NCBI GenBank assembly: GCA_947474225.1
Contig: CANJHS010000015.1
Coordinates: 1-61,541 of the forward strand
Direction of reading: 5' to 3'
Length of the DNA stretch: 61,541 nucleotides
Source: Roseiflexaceae bacterium
GTDB lineage: Bacteria; Chloroflexota; Chloroflexia; Chloroflexales; Roseiflexaceae
A program made the position numbers and the translations under genes. A model generated the notes under the pieces. That model was given only the letters and a program-made list of their open reading frames with translations, was not told where the DNA came from and did not search any database. Positions 9,726 to 19,000 of the stretch are shown in pieces (within the stretch, counting starts at the first letter, position 1; every line of letters begins with the position of its first letter).

Positions 9726-10906
9726 GCCAACACCTCACGGAGGACGGTGACGACTTCTGCGAGTTCGGCATCGGTGATGACCAGTGGCGGCAATAGACGG
9801 AGCACATTTGGTCCTGCCGGCAGTGCCAGTACCCCGCGTTGCATCAGGGCGACGAGGGTGGGCTGGACACGTTCTTTGAGTTCGAGACCGACAAGCAGAC
9901 CAGCACCACGGACCTCGCGCACTTTGCTCAGATTGGCAGAGCGCAGTGCATCCATCAAGGCTGTTCCTTTGCGAGCGGTTTGGGCACACAAATCCTCACT
10001 GAGAATGGCACGCAATGCAGCGCGTGCCGCAGCACAGGCAAGCGGATTGCCGCCGAATGTCGAGCCGTGACTCGCTGGTGCAAATCCCCCGAGCCGCTCA
10101 TGTATGGCCAGCGCACCCATGGGCATGCCGCCTGCCATGGACTTTGCCATCACCAGCAAATCCGGAGTGACCCCCGCCTGGGTGATTGCGAACAGACTGC
10201 CGGTGCGGCCGAACCCAGTCTGCACCTCATCGACGATCAATAGTGCCCCGTGTTGGGCACAGAGGGCTGCAGCTGCTGTCAAAAAACCTGGTGAGGCTGG
10301 GCGCACGCCGCCCTCGCCCTGGACGGGCTCGACGATGACAGCGGCAGTCTGGTCGTTGATGGCTGCCGCGAGGGCTTCGATACGGTCGTAGGGCACATGG
10401 CTGACACCGGCAATCAACGGTTCAAATGGCTCGCGGTATTTGGGTTCGTAGGTTGCAGATAATGCGCCCATCGTGCGACCGTGGAACCCGCGCATCATTG
10501 CGATGATGTTTGGCCGACCGGTGGATAAGCGGGCAAATTTGAGCGCAGATTCGACCGCTTCGGTGCCAGAATTGCACAAAAACACTCGGCCCATACCAAC
10601 GGGCATGGCAGCACCGAGTTCGTCGAGGTAGGCTGCTCGCTGGTCGTTGTGAAAAATCTCGGGGCAACTGATGAGTTGAGTCGCTTGCTGCTGGATTGCA
10701 GCAACGACCGCAGGATGTGCATGCCCCAAATTCGCCGATCCTTGTCCCCCCACGCAATCAACATAACGATTCTCGTCTGCATCCCAGAGTATTGCGCCAG
10801 AGCCGCGCACGATGGCGATGCCACGTTTGCTATAGGTACCACTGGTACGCTGGTCTTCGCGGGCGATAATGTCTGCATTCTGCATGGAAGTGTATGGGTG
10901 CATCAT
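9722..10906 (-). CDS. lysJ: [LysW]-aminoadipate semialdehyde transaminase
   Basis: A class-III PLP aminotransferase of 394 residues from the chosen start. It would convert LysW-bound aminoadipate semialdehyde to LysW-bound lysine using glutamate. The PLP lysine is in LLVMAKSMAGG (about residue 255), preceded by the IVDEVQTGFGRTG segment; the SGTEA phosphate loop lies near residue 114. An upstream in-frame start at 10948 exists, but AAGGA just before the ATG at 10906 favours the shorter form. It overlaps lysK by four bases and lies 76 bases after lysZ, the largest gap inside the operon. ArgD-type ornithine function is the alternative. Confidence 0.88.
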   Translation of the reverse strand: MMHPYTSMQNADIIAREDQRTSGTYSKRGIAIVRGSGAILWDADENRYVDCVGGQGSANLGHAHPAVVAAIQQQATQLISCPEIFHNDQRAAYLDELGAAMPVGMGRVFLCNSGTEAVESALKFARLSTGRPNIIAMMRGFHGRTMGALSATYEPKYREPFEPLIAGVSHVPYDRIEALAAAINDQTAAVIVEPVQGEGGVRPASPGFLTAAAALCAQHGALLIVDEVQTGFGRTGSLFAITQAGVTPDLLVMAKSMAGGMPMGALAIHERLGGFAPASHGSTFGGNPLACAAARAALRAILSEDLCAQTARKGTALMDALRSANLSKVREVRGAGLLVGLELKERVQPTLVALMQRGVLALPAGPNVLRLLPPLVITDAELAEVVTVLREVLA

Positions 10907-10982
10907 GGATTCCTTGTTTGTACAACGGATAGGGGAGAAAACGTACAACCTACACAGGTCTGTACAGTACTACACGATGGAT

Positions 10983-11786
10983 TTATGAGATAGTCGTCCC
11001 ATGTCCCGCCAAGGCAATGCTGATGGGGTTGGCAATGCGTGCATCGCCCATGATAACGGTTGATACCCCACCTGCGAGTGCCTCTGCTGCCCCCATGACT
11101 TTCTTTTTCATCCTACCCTGCGCAACATCCATATAGCTGTTGATGTCGGCGCGTGGGATGATGCGAATCAACGACGATTCATCAGGGAAGGCGCGGAGTA
11201 ACCCAGGGACACTCGACAAGAGAAGTAAGGTCTCCGCCCGGAGGGCGACTGCTATCTGAGCAGCTGCACGATCGCCATCGACATTCAACGCATCACCCTG
11301 ATGACTGCACGCAATGGGTGCAATGACTGGGACAACACCGGCATGGCGGAGGGCGTTGAGGAGGGTGCTGTTGACGCCGTCTATCGTACCGGTGCGGTCG
11401 TCGCGCAGCATGAGTTGTTTGCCGTTTTCGACGATGCGGAGTGTGGCCTTGCGCTCTGCCCGCAAGAGTTGACCGTCGAGGCCACTACAGCCAAATGCGT
11501 TTACACCGCGTTGCTGGAGCAACTCGACGATGCGTTTGTTGATTTTGCCGGCATACACCATCAGAAAACTATCCATGGCAGCCTGGTCGGTATAGCGGCT
11601 GACGTGCCCCGATGCTGTGGTGACGAACCGCGGCGGCGTACCCAACGCAGTCGCGACACGGTTCGTCTCGTGCGAGCCGCCGTGTACCAATACAATCTCG
11701 ATGCCGCGGGCTGTCACGGCAGCGATATCGTCACAGAGTGCCGGGTAGTCGATATCGGCACCGCCGCCTACTTTAATGACGAGCAT
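10983..11786 (-). CDS. lysZ: [LysW]-aminoadipate 6-kinase
   Basis: An amino-acid kinase of the ArgB/NAGK fold, 267 residues, that phosphorylates the side-chain carboxyl of LysW-bound aminoadipate. The N-terminal MLVIKVGGG nucleotide-binding segment, the VLVHGGSHETN loop and the later GDRAAAQIA segment are characteristic. The start at 11786 is set by AAGGAG about seven bases upstream and by this motif; the open frame upstream of it is not coding. It overlaps the end of the first EamA gene by 14 bases, which suggests translational coupling. The product goes to LysY. Confidence 0.9.
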   Translation of the reverse strand: MLVIKVGGGADIDYPALCDDIAAVTARGIEIVLVHGGSHETNRVATALGTPPRFVTTASGHVSRYTDQAAMDSFLMVYAGKINKRIVELLQQRGVNAFGCSGLDGQLLRAERKATLRIVENGKQLMLRDDRTGTIDGVNSTLLNALRHAGVVPVIAPIACSHQGDALNVDGDRAAAQIAVALRAETLLLLSSVPGLLRAFPDESSLIRIIPRADINSYMDVAQGRMKKKVMGAAEALAGGVSTVIMGDARIANPISIALAGHGTTIS

Positions 11787-12702
11787 GATCGTTCTCCTTG
11801 TATGCCGGGAGCATGGGTTCGCGGTCCGCAAGGGTTGCCACGAACATCGCAATCACGATGAGCACTGCCCCGATGTATAAACCTGGACTCTGTGGTTCGG
11901 CCAGGAGCACTAATCCAATCAACGACCCCACCACCGGTTGGACAAAGAGCGTCATCGCACCCAAGCTCGAACCGGCACTGCGGATGACCCAAAACCAAAG
12001 GAGATAGCTCACAACAGACGTCGCAACCGCCATGTAGACTACTGCGCTCCAGGCTGCTACCGACGCATTGGGAATGGCATGGTGAACGAATGCCCAGCCC
12101 AGCACCGGAATCCAAACCAGCATGCTGCCGGTGTACGTCCAGCGCAGAATCGTTAATGGTTGGTATGTCTGCGCAAAGCGCGCGCCTAGCACCGTGAATA
12201 CAGACTCGCACAGCAGTGCCAACAAGACCAATGTATTCCCCAATGCACGATTGGGAGCATATGAACTATCTGGTGCACCGCCAAACGTCAGCACCATGAC
12301 GCCGATGATGCCCAGAATCAGCCCGATACGCTTTTGCGCACCGATGTGTTCACGGGCAACCAACCAGGCGAGTATGGTGGTGAAAATGACCTCACCGATG
12401 ATCATTAACGACGAATCAGTCGCTGTCGTCAACGATAACCCGCGATAATCCAAAAACTGCGCACAGGCCACGGTCAGCAACCCAAGACCTGCCAGCGTCA
12501 GCACGTCGCGCTGCGGTACCGATTCACGTGGGGCGATGCCGCTCAGTCGTAACCCCCAAAAGCAAGCGGTTGCCATGCTGATGCGCAATCCGGCCAGGTA
12601 GAGCGGGTCGAACGTATCGATGGCCAATTTGCCGATGGCGTGTGATGAACCCCATAGGACATTGGCCAGCACCAGTAGCAATACTGCACGGAGTCGTGTC
12701 AT
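11773..12702 (-). CDS. EamA/DMT-family transporter (operon copy 1)
   Basis: A 309-residue drug/metabolite transporter with about ten hydrophobic helices in two EamA repeats. The first repeat opens with NVLWGSSHAIGKLAID, and the hinge VMVLTFGG lies between the halves. Relatives export amino acids such as threonine and homoserine (RhtA) or cysteine. It is one of three tandem related genes within the lysine operon, so export of lysine or an intermediate is a fair inference but is unproven. It overlaps its neighbours at both ends: ATGA with copy 2, and 14 bases with lysZ. Confidence 0.85.
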   Translation of the reverse strand: MTRLRAVLLLVLANVLWGSSHAIGKLAIDTFDPLYLAGLRISMATACFWGLRLSGIAPRESVPQRDVLTLAGLGLLTVACAQFLDYRGLSLTTATDSSLMIIGEVIFTTILAWLVAREHIGAQKRIGLILGIIGVMVLTFGGAPDSSYAPNRALGNTLVLLALLCESVFTVLGARFAQTYQPLTILRWTYTGSMLVWIPVLGWAFVHHAIPNASVAAWSAVVYMAVATSVVSYLLWFWVIRSAGSSLGAMTLFVQPVVGSLIGLVLLAEPQSPGLYIGAVLIVIAMFVATLADREPMLPAYKENDHARH

Positions 12703-13598
12703 ATCTGTGCCTCCCGGAGTTGCGCTCGCATTGACAGACAGATCGATCCAAAGACAAAGAGCGCACCCACAATACGACTCGATGTGATGGGATCACCCAG
12801 GATGAGCACTCCAATAAATGCCCCGACCAATGGTTGGACAAACAGAACTATCGTTGTTGCCGTGGCACCGATGACTTTGACCGCATAGAACGACAGAAAA
12901 ATACACAACACCGATGTCACGAGTGACTGATAGAGCAACCCGAGGATGCTCGCAGTCGTCACCGCGGGGAATTGCCCCGAGACAATGTAGTAGATGAGTA
13001 CCGGCCCCCAAAAAATCATACTGACCACATTGACATATGTCATCATGCTTACGGTATTGTTGCGGGCCAAAAAGACGCCACCGCGCACCGTGTAGTACGC
13101 ACAACACAATAAATCTAACAAGAACAGAATATCGCCGAGCACCCGATTTGGCGCGCTGCTTGTGTTGTGCCCTACCGAACCGGTGATTAGAATTACAGCG
13201 CCCACCGCACCGATGGCAATGCTTATCCAGCGTGCCCGATGAATCTGTTCACGCAGAAGCCAGCGTGCCAAAAACGCGGTGAAAATGACTTCACCTATCA
13301 CCAACAGCGAAATATCTGATGCCAGAGACAGCGCAATCCCCACGTAGCCCAGTATGAATCCTGCTACATTCATGACCACACTCAACCCTGCCATGGGCCA
13401 ACGGTCCTGGGGCTGAATGGCTGGGTACTTACCGCGCCACTGAATAGCCAGCATCACCACACTGGCAATGGCAATCTGCAACGCGCTCAGCAGTGCAGGG
13501 GGGAAAACCGCCATGGTCGCTTTAGATACCGATGCGCCGGCGCCCCAGGCGATATTTGCTACTAATAAGCCGAAGTAGGCCCATGTCTGTTTGGTCAT
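12699..13598 (-). CDS. EamA/DMT-family transporter (operon copy 2)
   Basis: A 299-residue integral membrane protein with two EamA repeats and about ten helices. It shares with copies 1 and 3 the N-terminal WG-S-(H/V)(A/S)xxK pattern and the hinge motif VILITGSVGHN, so the three arose by tandem duplication. Copy 2 and copy 3 are closer to each other than to copy 1 (both have GHNT near the hinge). The stop codon overlaps the start of copy 1. Probable efflux of a small metabolite; substrate unknown. Confidence 0.85.
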   Translation of the reverse strand: MTKQTWAYFGLLVANIAWGAGASVSKATMAVFPPALLSALQIAIASVVMLAIQWRGKYPAIQPQDRWPMAGLSVVMNVAGFILGYVGIALSLASDISLLVIGEVIFTAFLARWLLREQIHRARWISIAIGAVGAVILITGSVGHNTSSAPNRVLGDILFLLDLLCCAYYTVRGGVFLARNNTVSMMTYVNVVSMIFWGPVLIYYIVSGQFPAVTTASILGLLYQSLVTSVLCIFLSFYAVKVIGATATTIVLFVQPLVGAFIGVLILGDPITSSRIVGALFVFGSICLSMRAQLREAQI

Positions 13599-13630
13599 AG
13601 ATGTCTTGCTTTTCGTCGCTGGCTAAGTGG

Positions 13631-14551
13631 CTATGCCGGTTCACCTTCGACTGATTCTGGAGCCTGCTGTCGTTCTGGAATACCGCTTATCAGCAACGCA
13701 CTGATTACCAACACCCCACCTATGATGAATGTCAAGGTGATCGGATCCCCCATCACCTGTATACCGACCACTGCACCCACGAGCGGTTGGAACAACAACG
13801 CGACCGCGGCAACGGTTGCTCCGACCGCACGCACACCATTGAACCAGAGGAAGTAGCAGAGAATCGAAGTGACCAACGCCATATAGACCGATGCACCCAA
13901 TGCAGAAGCTGATAATCGGGCAAGCTCGCCCGTGTATCCGTAGTACGCCAACACAGGCACCCAGACGACGAGACTCGCAATATTCACCCACGCAAGCATG
14001 CTTATCGAGTCGTTACGCTCCAGGTACGCTGCGCCTCGCACGGTGTAGTACGATTCGCAGGCAAGACAGCCGAGGACCAAAATGTTTCCGAGCAAACGGT
14101 TCGGAGCCGTTTCGGTGTTATGCCCTGCCGCACCGGTTATGAGGATGATTGCCCCCGCGGTGCCCACAATCAATCCAATCATGCGGTTGCGCGTAATCCG
14201 CTCGCGCAGCAGCACATAGGCAAATATCGCAGTGAAGATAACTTCGCCGACGATGAGGAGCGAACTGTCAGAGGACAACGTCAGTTTGATCCCGGTATAC
14301 GCCAAAACGAAACTTGCCACAATGCCAATCATGCTGAGTCTGACCAGCGGCCAGCGATCCCCGACATGCACGGCAGGTCTGCGCGTCGTCAATTGGATGA
14401 GCACCAATAGTGGTGCGGCGATGCACAAACGAAGTGCGGCAAGGAGGAACGGGGGCGCATCAGTGAGTGCGGATTTCATGACGGCGTGTGAACTCCCCCA
14501 GAGGATACAAGCCACGATCATACCGAGCATCGCAAGTGTCGAGCGTTTCAT
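13631..14551 (-). CDS. EamA/DMT-family transporter (operon copy 3)
   Basis: A 306-residue EamA transporter from the ATG at 14551. That start gives the same N-terminus as the sister copies (MKRSTLAMLGM then CILWGSSHAVMKSA) and has an AAGG site upstream. A longer frame to 14593 would overlap lysY and is not preferred. Ten helices in two repeats are visible, with GAAGHNTETAPN at the mid-protein hinge, nearly the same words as in copy 2. It is placed directly after lysY with a 22-base gap, so it is co-transcribed with the lysine genes. Confidence 0.83.
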   Translation of the reverse strand: MKRSTLAMLGMIVACILWGSSHAVMKSALTDAPPFLLAALRLCIAAPLLVLIQLTTRRPAVHVGDRWPLVRLSMIGIVASFVLAYTGIKLTLSSDSSLLIVGEVIFTAIFAYVLLRERITRNRMIGLIVGTAGAIILITGAAGHNTETAPNRLLGNILVLGCLACESYYTVRGAAYLERNDSISMLAWVNIASLVVWVPVLAYYGYTGELARLSASALGASVYMALVTSILCYFLWFNGVRAVGATVAAVALLFQPLVGAVVGIQVMGDPITLTFIIGGVLVISALLISGIPERQQAPESVEGEPA

Positions 14552-14573
14552 GGGTCTACTGCCTTCTAACACA

Positions 14574-15608
14574 CTAGAGTGGATGGAGTCCAATCATATC
14601 GAGACTGGTTCGTTCTGCGATCCCGCACATCAAATTGAGGCACTGCACTGCGCTACCGGCAGCGCCTTTCATGAGATTATCGATCGCACAGATGCTCACG
14701 ATGCGGCCTGACTCGGGATCAAGGTCAAAGCCGACATCGGCCATATTTGTCCCGCTGAGGAGCTTTGGTTCAGGCAGCCGATGGATGCCACCCCGTTCGC
14801 GGACGATGCGCACAAACGGCTCGTCGCGGTAGCAGGCACGATAGGCCTTCCAAAGCGATTTTTCGTCGGTCGTCGTGCTGGGCAGGCAGTGCACTTGGGC
14901 GACGGCACCACGAACCAGTTCGACACTGGTAATGCTCAAGTGGACGTTCGTTAGCCCTGTGCTTTGGATCACCTCTGCAGTATGGCGGTGCCCTGTGGGC
15001 GCATACGAGCGCACGACACCGCTCCGCTCAGGATGATGAGAGCCATCGTTGCTCTGTGCGCCACCTTCAGATGATCCGACTTTGATATCGCTGACGACGA
15101 CATCCGTAGGAGCAACGATGCCGGCGCGTACCAACGGCAACAGGGCAAGGGTTGTGGCAGTGGCGTTACACCCCACGCCGCTGACGTAGTCGGCATCACT
15201 GATAGCAGCCCTATTCAGCTCCGGGAGACCGTAGACGAATCGCGGCAGCCACTCGGGATGTGGATGTGCCTCGCCATACCAACGGACATAATCCGCTGGG
15301 TTATTGAGACGGAAGTCTGCAGAACAATCGATAATTTTAGGTGCCAACGTGGCAAATACATCGATGTTGTGGGCAGCAGATCCATGCGGAAGTGCCAAAA
15401 TCAACACATCGCAACGAGTTAACAGCGTCTGACTGGTAAACAACAGGTCTGTCACTCCACGCAGATGTGGGTGGGGGCCGCTGACGGGCTTACCGGCGAG
15501 TCGTTCCGACGTAACCTGTTGTATGGTCACGTCAGGGTGCCGGAGCAAAAGCCGCAGTAATTCCCCGCCGACGTAGCCACTGCCACCGACGATCGACACA
15601 TTAATCAT
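14574..15608 (-). CDS. lysY: [LysW]-aminoadipyl-phosphate reductase
   Basis: An ArgC-like NADPH-dependent semialdehyde dehydrogenase of 344 residues. It would reduce LysW-bound aminoadipyl phosphate to the semialdehyde. The nucleotide loop is GGSGYVGG at residues 8-15, and the catalytic cysteine is C147 in SGVGCNATATT; the CSADFRL segment follows the family pattern. It overlaps the NUDIX gene by eight bases. The linked lysW and lysX favour the LysY assignment over arginine-pathway ArgC, although enzymes of this carrier system can serve both pathways. Confidence 0.9.
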   Translation of the reverse strand: MINVSIVGGSGYVGGELLRLLLRHPDVTIQQVTSERLAGKPVSGPHPHLRGVTDLLFTSQTLLTRCDVLILALPHGSAAHNIDVFATLAPKIIDCSADFRLNNPADYVRWYGEAHPHPEWLPRFVYGLPELNRAAISDADYVSGVGCNATATTLALLPLVRAGIVAPTDVVVSDIKVGSSEGGAQSNDGSHHPERSGVVRSYAPTGHRHTAEVIQSTGLTNVHLSITSVELVRGAVAQVHCLPSTTTDEKSLWKAYRACYRDEPFVRIVRERGGIHRLPEPKLLSGTNMADVGFDLDPESGRIVSICAIDNLMKGAAGSAVQCLNLMCGIAERTSLDMIGLHPL

Positions 15609-16170
15609 GAGCGCTCCCCGTCACCATTCCCCGTAGATATGCGTCTGCCCAGAGAAAAGCCGTAAGTGTCAATCCATCGCGGATTTCGTTGCGGGCAATC
15701 ATCTGCCAGATTTCGCTCGGAGTGAACCAACGAATCGACATAATTTCGTTCGTGTCACTAATCGGCGCGACGACCGCGACGTCGTGGCCGATGTAGGCGT
15801 AGAATGTCTGGTTGCTACTGCCGTTGGCAGGGTGGTATTGGCCGAGTTTGGTGTAGTGGCCAGCAGTAGCGCCACACTCTTCAAAGAGTTCGCGCGCTGC
15901 AGCTTCTGCATCGGATTCACCGGCGTCGACCCGTCCGGCCGGGACTTCCCAGTGGGTTCGATCAACGATGAATCGATAGTGCTCAACCAAGAGGATTGCC
16001 CCATCGGCCCGCATCGGAACTACCCCAACTGCCGGGCGTGGGTAGTCGACCACGTGATGCTGCGGAATGATGGATCCATCGGGCAACTGCACATCGTCTT
16101 GGTGCAGGCTGACCCATTCACTCTGGTGGATGGTGCGTCTGCCGAGGACACGCCATGGACGTTCGGTCAT
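15601..16170 (-). CDS. NUDIX hydrolase (ADP-ribose pyrophosphatase-like)
   Basis: A 189-residue NUDIX protein. The full Nudix box G79-x5-E85-x7-R93-E94-x2-E97-E98-x-G100 is present, preceded by the WEVPAGR sequence found in ADP-ribose/nucleotide-sugar pyrophosphatases. Such enzymes hydrolyse nucleoside diphosphates linked to another group. It is locked into the lysine operon: its start overlaps the end of lysX by four bases and its end overlaps lysY by eight. No known lysine step needs it, so it may clean up side products or be a passenger. The family call is certain, the substrate is not. Confidence 0.88.
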   Translation of the reverse strand: MTERPWRVLGRRTIHQSEWVSLHQDDVQLPDGSIIPQHHVVDYPRPAVGVVPMRADGAILLVEHYRFIVDRTHWEVPAGRVDAGESDAEAAARELFEECGATAGHYTKLGQYHPANGSSNQTFYAYIGHDVAVVAPISDTNEIMSIRWFTPSEIWQMIARNEIRDGLTLTAFLWADAYLRGMVTGSAHD

Positions 16171-17027
16171 ATGCCGCTCCGTTTCCCTTGGGCGACTTCG
16201 AGGGTGTAATCGATGATACGCCCCGGGATGTTGACCCCCGTAGGCGTAATGCTATTGCGGAATTCCATGGTGTAGTTGACTTCGTTGATAAGCAGTTCGC
16301 CGTCGCTGCTTTCGAGCACATCAATAGCCACGACGCCGCCACCGACTGCTTTGGCAGCATTGATGCAAATCTCGGCAAGGGCCGGCGTAATCGGACAAGC
16401 TGAGGCTGCTCCACCACGCGCCGTATTGGTAATCCAGTGCTTGCTGGTACGGTAGATTGCGCCGATGCACTCGTCACCGATGACAAATGCCCGGATGTCG
16501 CGCATGTTGGGCTTGGCGACGTATTGTTGGATGTAGAAAATCGAATGGTGGTACGACCCCAGGACTTCCTTGTGCTCCAGGATCGCTTCGGCGGCCTCAC
16601 GGTCATTGACTTTGGCGATCAACCGCCCCCAAGATCCAATCGCAGGTTTGAGGACAACTGGGTAGCCGAGTGACTCGATTGCTTCGAGAGCCGATTCCGG
16701 CGTGAATGCCATTAAGGTCTTGGGTGTCGGCACGTTGTGTTTGATGAGTGCCTGGGTGGTCAGGAACTTGTCACCGCAAATACGGGCGACATGGGCGGTG
16801 TTGACCGTAGGGATGCCCGCATCGTTGAGGGCGTGTAACGCATACAGGGCGCGCGAGTGATGAATGGACCGTTCGAGGACGACGTCGTATGGGTAGCGAC
16901 CGGCATTGAGGTCAAAGATGAGCTCATCGTCGTTGAGGCGCACATACGCGATTCCACGGGCTTCCATCTCGGCGAAGATGAGTTTTTCTTCGACCCGGAT
17001 GCGTGAACAGAGAACTCCGATGCGCAT
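16167..17027 (-). CDS. lysX: [LysW]-alpha-aminoadipate ligase
   Basis: A 286-residue ATP-grasp ligase of the RimK/LysX family that forms an isopeptide-type bond between the C-terminal glutamate of LysW and the amino group of aminoadipate. The start [11 protein letters not shown] is typical and has AGGAG six bases before the ATG; longer frames upstream would run into lysW. Visible motifs include [13 protein letters not shown] (ATP-binding), the NTARGG segment near the substrate site and a C-terminal [13 protein letters not shown] with metal-binding acids. It follows lysW by 19 bases. Glutamate (ArgX-type) activity cannot be excluded. Confidence 0.92.
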   Translation of the reverse strand: MRIGVLCSRIRVEEKLIFAEMEARGIAYVRLNDDELIFDLNAGRYPYDVVLERSIHHSRALYALHALNDAGIPTVNTAHVARICGDKFLTTQALIKHNVPTPKTLMAFTPESALEAIESLGYPVVLKPAIGSWGRLIAKVNDREAAEAILEHKEVLGSYHHSIFYIQQYVAKPNMRDIRAFVIGDECIGAIYRTSKHWITNTARGGAASACPITPALAEICINAAKAVGGGVVAIDVLESSDGELLINEVNYTMEFRNSITPTGVNIPGRIIDYTLEVAQGKRSGI

Positions 17028-17046
17028 GACATACTCCTGTGTGGGG

Positions 17047-17217
17047 TTATTCGCCCCAGTCTTCTCCGACCTCAGGGGCGAGGTCGAGGCGCGGCGGGTC
17101 AATCGAGACGACTTCGAGTTCTGCGGCACAATCAGGGCAAACTACGATCTCACCGATGACGGTCCCGGGTGCCAATGTGATGTGTGCATCACATTCTGGA
17201 CAGACTGCTGTTGCCAT
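17047..17217 (-). CDS. lysW: Amino-group carrier protein LysW (56 aa)
   Basis: A tiny acidic protein that carries the growing lysine intermediates. Translation from the ATG at 17217 begins [18 protein letters not shown] and ends in EDWGE, the C-terminal signature of LysW whose last glutamate receives aminoadipate. Four cysteines in two CPxC pairs (CPEC near residue 6 and CPDC near 27) form the expected zinc site. AAGGAAA lies six to seven bases before the start. It sits 23 bases after the cystathionine synthase-like gene and 19 before lysX. At 56 codons it falls below common gene-finding cutoffs and is easily missed. Confidence 0.95.
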   Translation of the reverse strand: MATAVCPECDAHITLAPGTVIGEIVVCPDCAAELEVVSIDPPRLDLAPEVGEDWGE

Positions 17218-17240
17218 TGCGTTTTTCCTTTGTTGTGACT

Positions 17241-18395
17241 CTATTGGCCAATCATATGGAGGGCTTGACGCAGGTCATGGATCAAGTCGTCGACGTGTTC
17301 GATGCCCACTGATATGCGCAGCAGATTGGGGGGTGTGGTACTGGTCGGTCCCTCAATTGAGAAGCGATGTTCAATCAGACTCTCGATGCCGCCCAGACTG
17401 GTCGCTCGTGTGAAAAGCTGTACGTTTGCCAGAACTGTCAGAGCTTCGGCTGCACCACCGCGCACCAAAACCGACAGCATGGCACCGAATCCCCCAGTCA
17501 TTTGGGCTGCCGCAATGCTGTGGCCGCGATGACTGGCGAGCCCCGGGTAGTAGACTGTTTCGACGGCGGGATGATCCGCCAAGAACTGGGCCAACGCCAG
17601 TGCGTTGGCTGCCTGCTGGCGCACACGAATCGCCAGGGTACGAATCCCTCGCAGAATCAGCCAGCAGTCAAACGGCGAAGGGACAGCGCCGCTCAGTGTC
17701 TGGACGACCTGGGCGCGTGCACTGACGTCGTCGATACGCGCAAAAATCAACGTACCGCCTGTCACATCGGTGTGCCCACTGATAAATTTGGTGGTCGAGT
17801 GCATGACGATGTCGGCACCTAATGAGAGCGGGCGCTGCATCATCGGCGACGCAAAGGTATTGTCCACAGCGAGCAGTGCGCCGTGTGCATGGGCAAGTTC
17901 GGCAACAGCGCGGATATCGGTTATCGTCATCGTTGGATTCGATGGGGTCTCAACCCATACCAGTTTAGTCTGCGGAGTGAAGGCAGCCTGTACTGCCGCT
18001 AGATTACTCATATCGACATACGAAGCGATCAAACCAAAGTGCTCGTAGAATTCACGCATCAAACCGCGGGTACCAAAGTACGATTCCGCCGGGACAATCA
18101 CGTGATCGCCAGATTTGAGCATCTGGTAGGCCGCATTCGTAGCTGCCTGGCCAGAAGAAAAAGCATATGCGACAGCACCTCCTTCGAGCGCAGCTAAGGT
18201 TTCTTCGAGCGCTTTGCGGTTCGGGTTTTGGCTCCGACCATAGATATATCCCGATGGAATTGTATTGTCGGGCTGGCGTTCGAACGTCGTCGACATCACA
18301 ATCGGCGGGACGACTGCACCGGTTGTTGGGTCGACGTGATTGCCGAGGTGGACAGCCTGTGTTTCGATGCGGTGATTTGGTTGCGACTTGCTCAT
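17241..18395 (-). CDS. Cystathionine gamma-synthase/lyase family PLP enzyme
   Basis: A 384-residue Cys/Met-metabolism PLP enzyme. The Schiff-base lysine is K203 in HSTTKFISGH; GYIYGRSQNPN near residue 50 and SSGQAA at 80-85 bind PLP phosphate and substrate as in cystathionine gamma-synthases. Members make cystathionine from activated homoserine and cysteine, or cleave it, or make homocysteine directly; sequence alone does not separate these. It overlaps the lysE-like gene by four bases and precedes lysW by 23, so it is under the same leader. Its presence ties a sulphur amino-acid step to lysine control, which is unexpected. Confidence 0.88.
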   Translation of the reverse strand: MSKSQPNHRIETQAVHLGNHVDPTTGAVVPPIVMSTTFERQPDNTIPSGYIYGRSQNPNRKALEETLAALEGGAVAYAFSSGQAATNAAYQMLKSGDHVIVPAESYFGTRGLMREFYEHFGLIASYVDMSNLAAVQAAFTPQTKLVWVETPSNPTMTITDIRAVAELAHAHGALLAVDNTFASPMMQRPLSLGADIVMHSTTKFISGHTDVTGGTLIFARIDDVSARAQVVQTLSGAVPSPFDCWLILRGIRTLAIRVRQQAANALALAQFLADHPAVETVYYPGLASHRGHSIAAAQMTGGFGAMLSVLVRGGAAEALTVLANVQLFTRATSLGGIESLIEHRFSIEGPTSTTPPNLLRISVGIEHVDDLIHDLRQALHMIGQ

Positions 18396-18976
18396 GCGAT
18401 GCTACTCCATAATGCGGCGATTCCAAAGCAAAAAATAATGACTCCTGAGAGTCTGTTCATCCACAACATGCCCTGCGGCGTGATGTCGCGTCCCAACCAG
18501 GTGGTCAGCTGTGAGAGGGTCAGCCACCACAGCGCCGATCCCGCACCAACGCCTGCGACGAGCGCAATGGCGTCGTTTTGTGCCAAATGGCTCACGCCGC
18601 TCATCCCGCTGAATAAGCCAATAAAAACCAAAATGGTAGCGGGATTGGTGATGGTGAGGGCCAGTGTCGACAGGTACATGTTGCCCGGTTTGACCGTGGC
18701 GGTCTGTGTCGGTATACTCCGGGTCGTCTGCCACCCCATATAGAGCAACAAAAAACCGCCGATGACGGCGGCAGGGCGTTGGAATTGGGCGAGTGCGGTC
18801 AGACCAAATGCAGCCAATACTCCATAGAACGTATCGGCAGTTGCGGCTCCTAACCCGGACGCAAATCCCGCTCGCCAACCGTGCGCCAGAGTGCGCCGAA
18901 TGCACAGAAGTCCAATCGGGCCGACTGGCGCCGCAATGGTAAGCCCCAAAATGATACCGCGCACGAACGATTCCAT
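18392..18976 (-). CDS. LysE/RhtB-family amino-acid exporter
   Basis: A 194-residue membrane protein of the LysE translocator family with about six helices. The family motif near the first helix, GLTIAAPVGPIGLLCIRRTL, is nearly ideal. I choose the ATG at 18976, with GGGAAGGGG upstream, over a longer frame that would start inside the terminator hairpin. It is the first structural gene after the leader peptide and terminator of the lysine operon. Members export basic or neutral amino acids; the operon context makes lysine the best guess, but RhtB-like threonine or homoserine export is also possible. Confidence 0.87.
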   Translation of the reverse strand: MESFVRGIILGLTIAAPVGPIGLLCIRRTLAHGWRAGFASGLGAATADTFYGVLAAFGLTALAQFQRPAAVIGGFLLLYMGWQTTRSIPTQTATVKPGNMYLSTLALTITNPATILVFIGLFSGMSGVSHLAQNDAIALVAGVGAGSALWWLTLSQLTTWLGRDITPQGMLWMNRLSGVIIFCFGIAALWSSIA

Positions 18977-19000
18977 CGACACCCCTTCCCCTGTGTTGTT

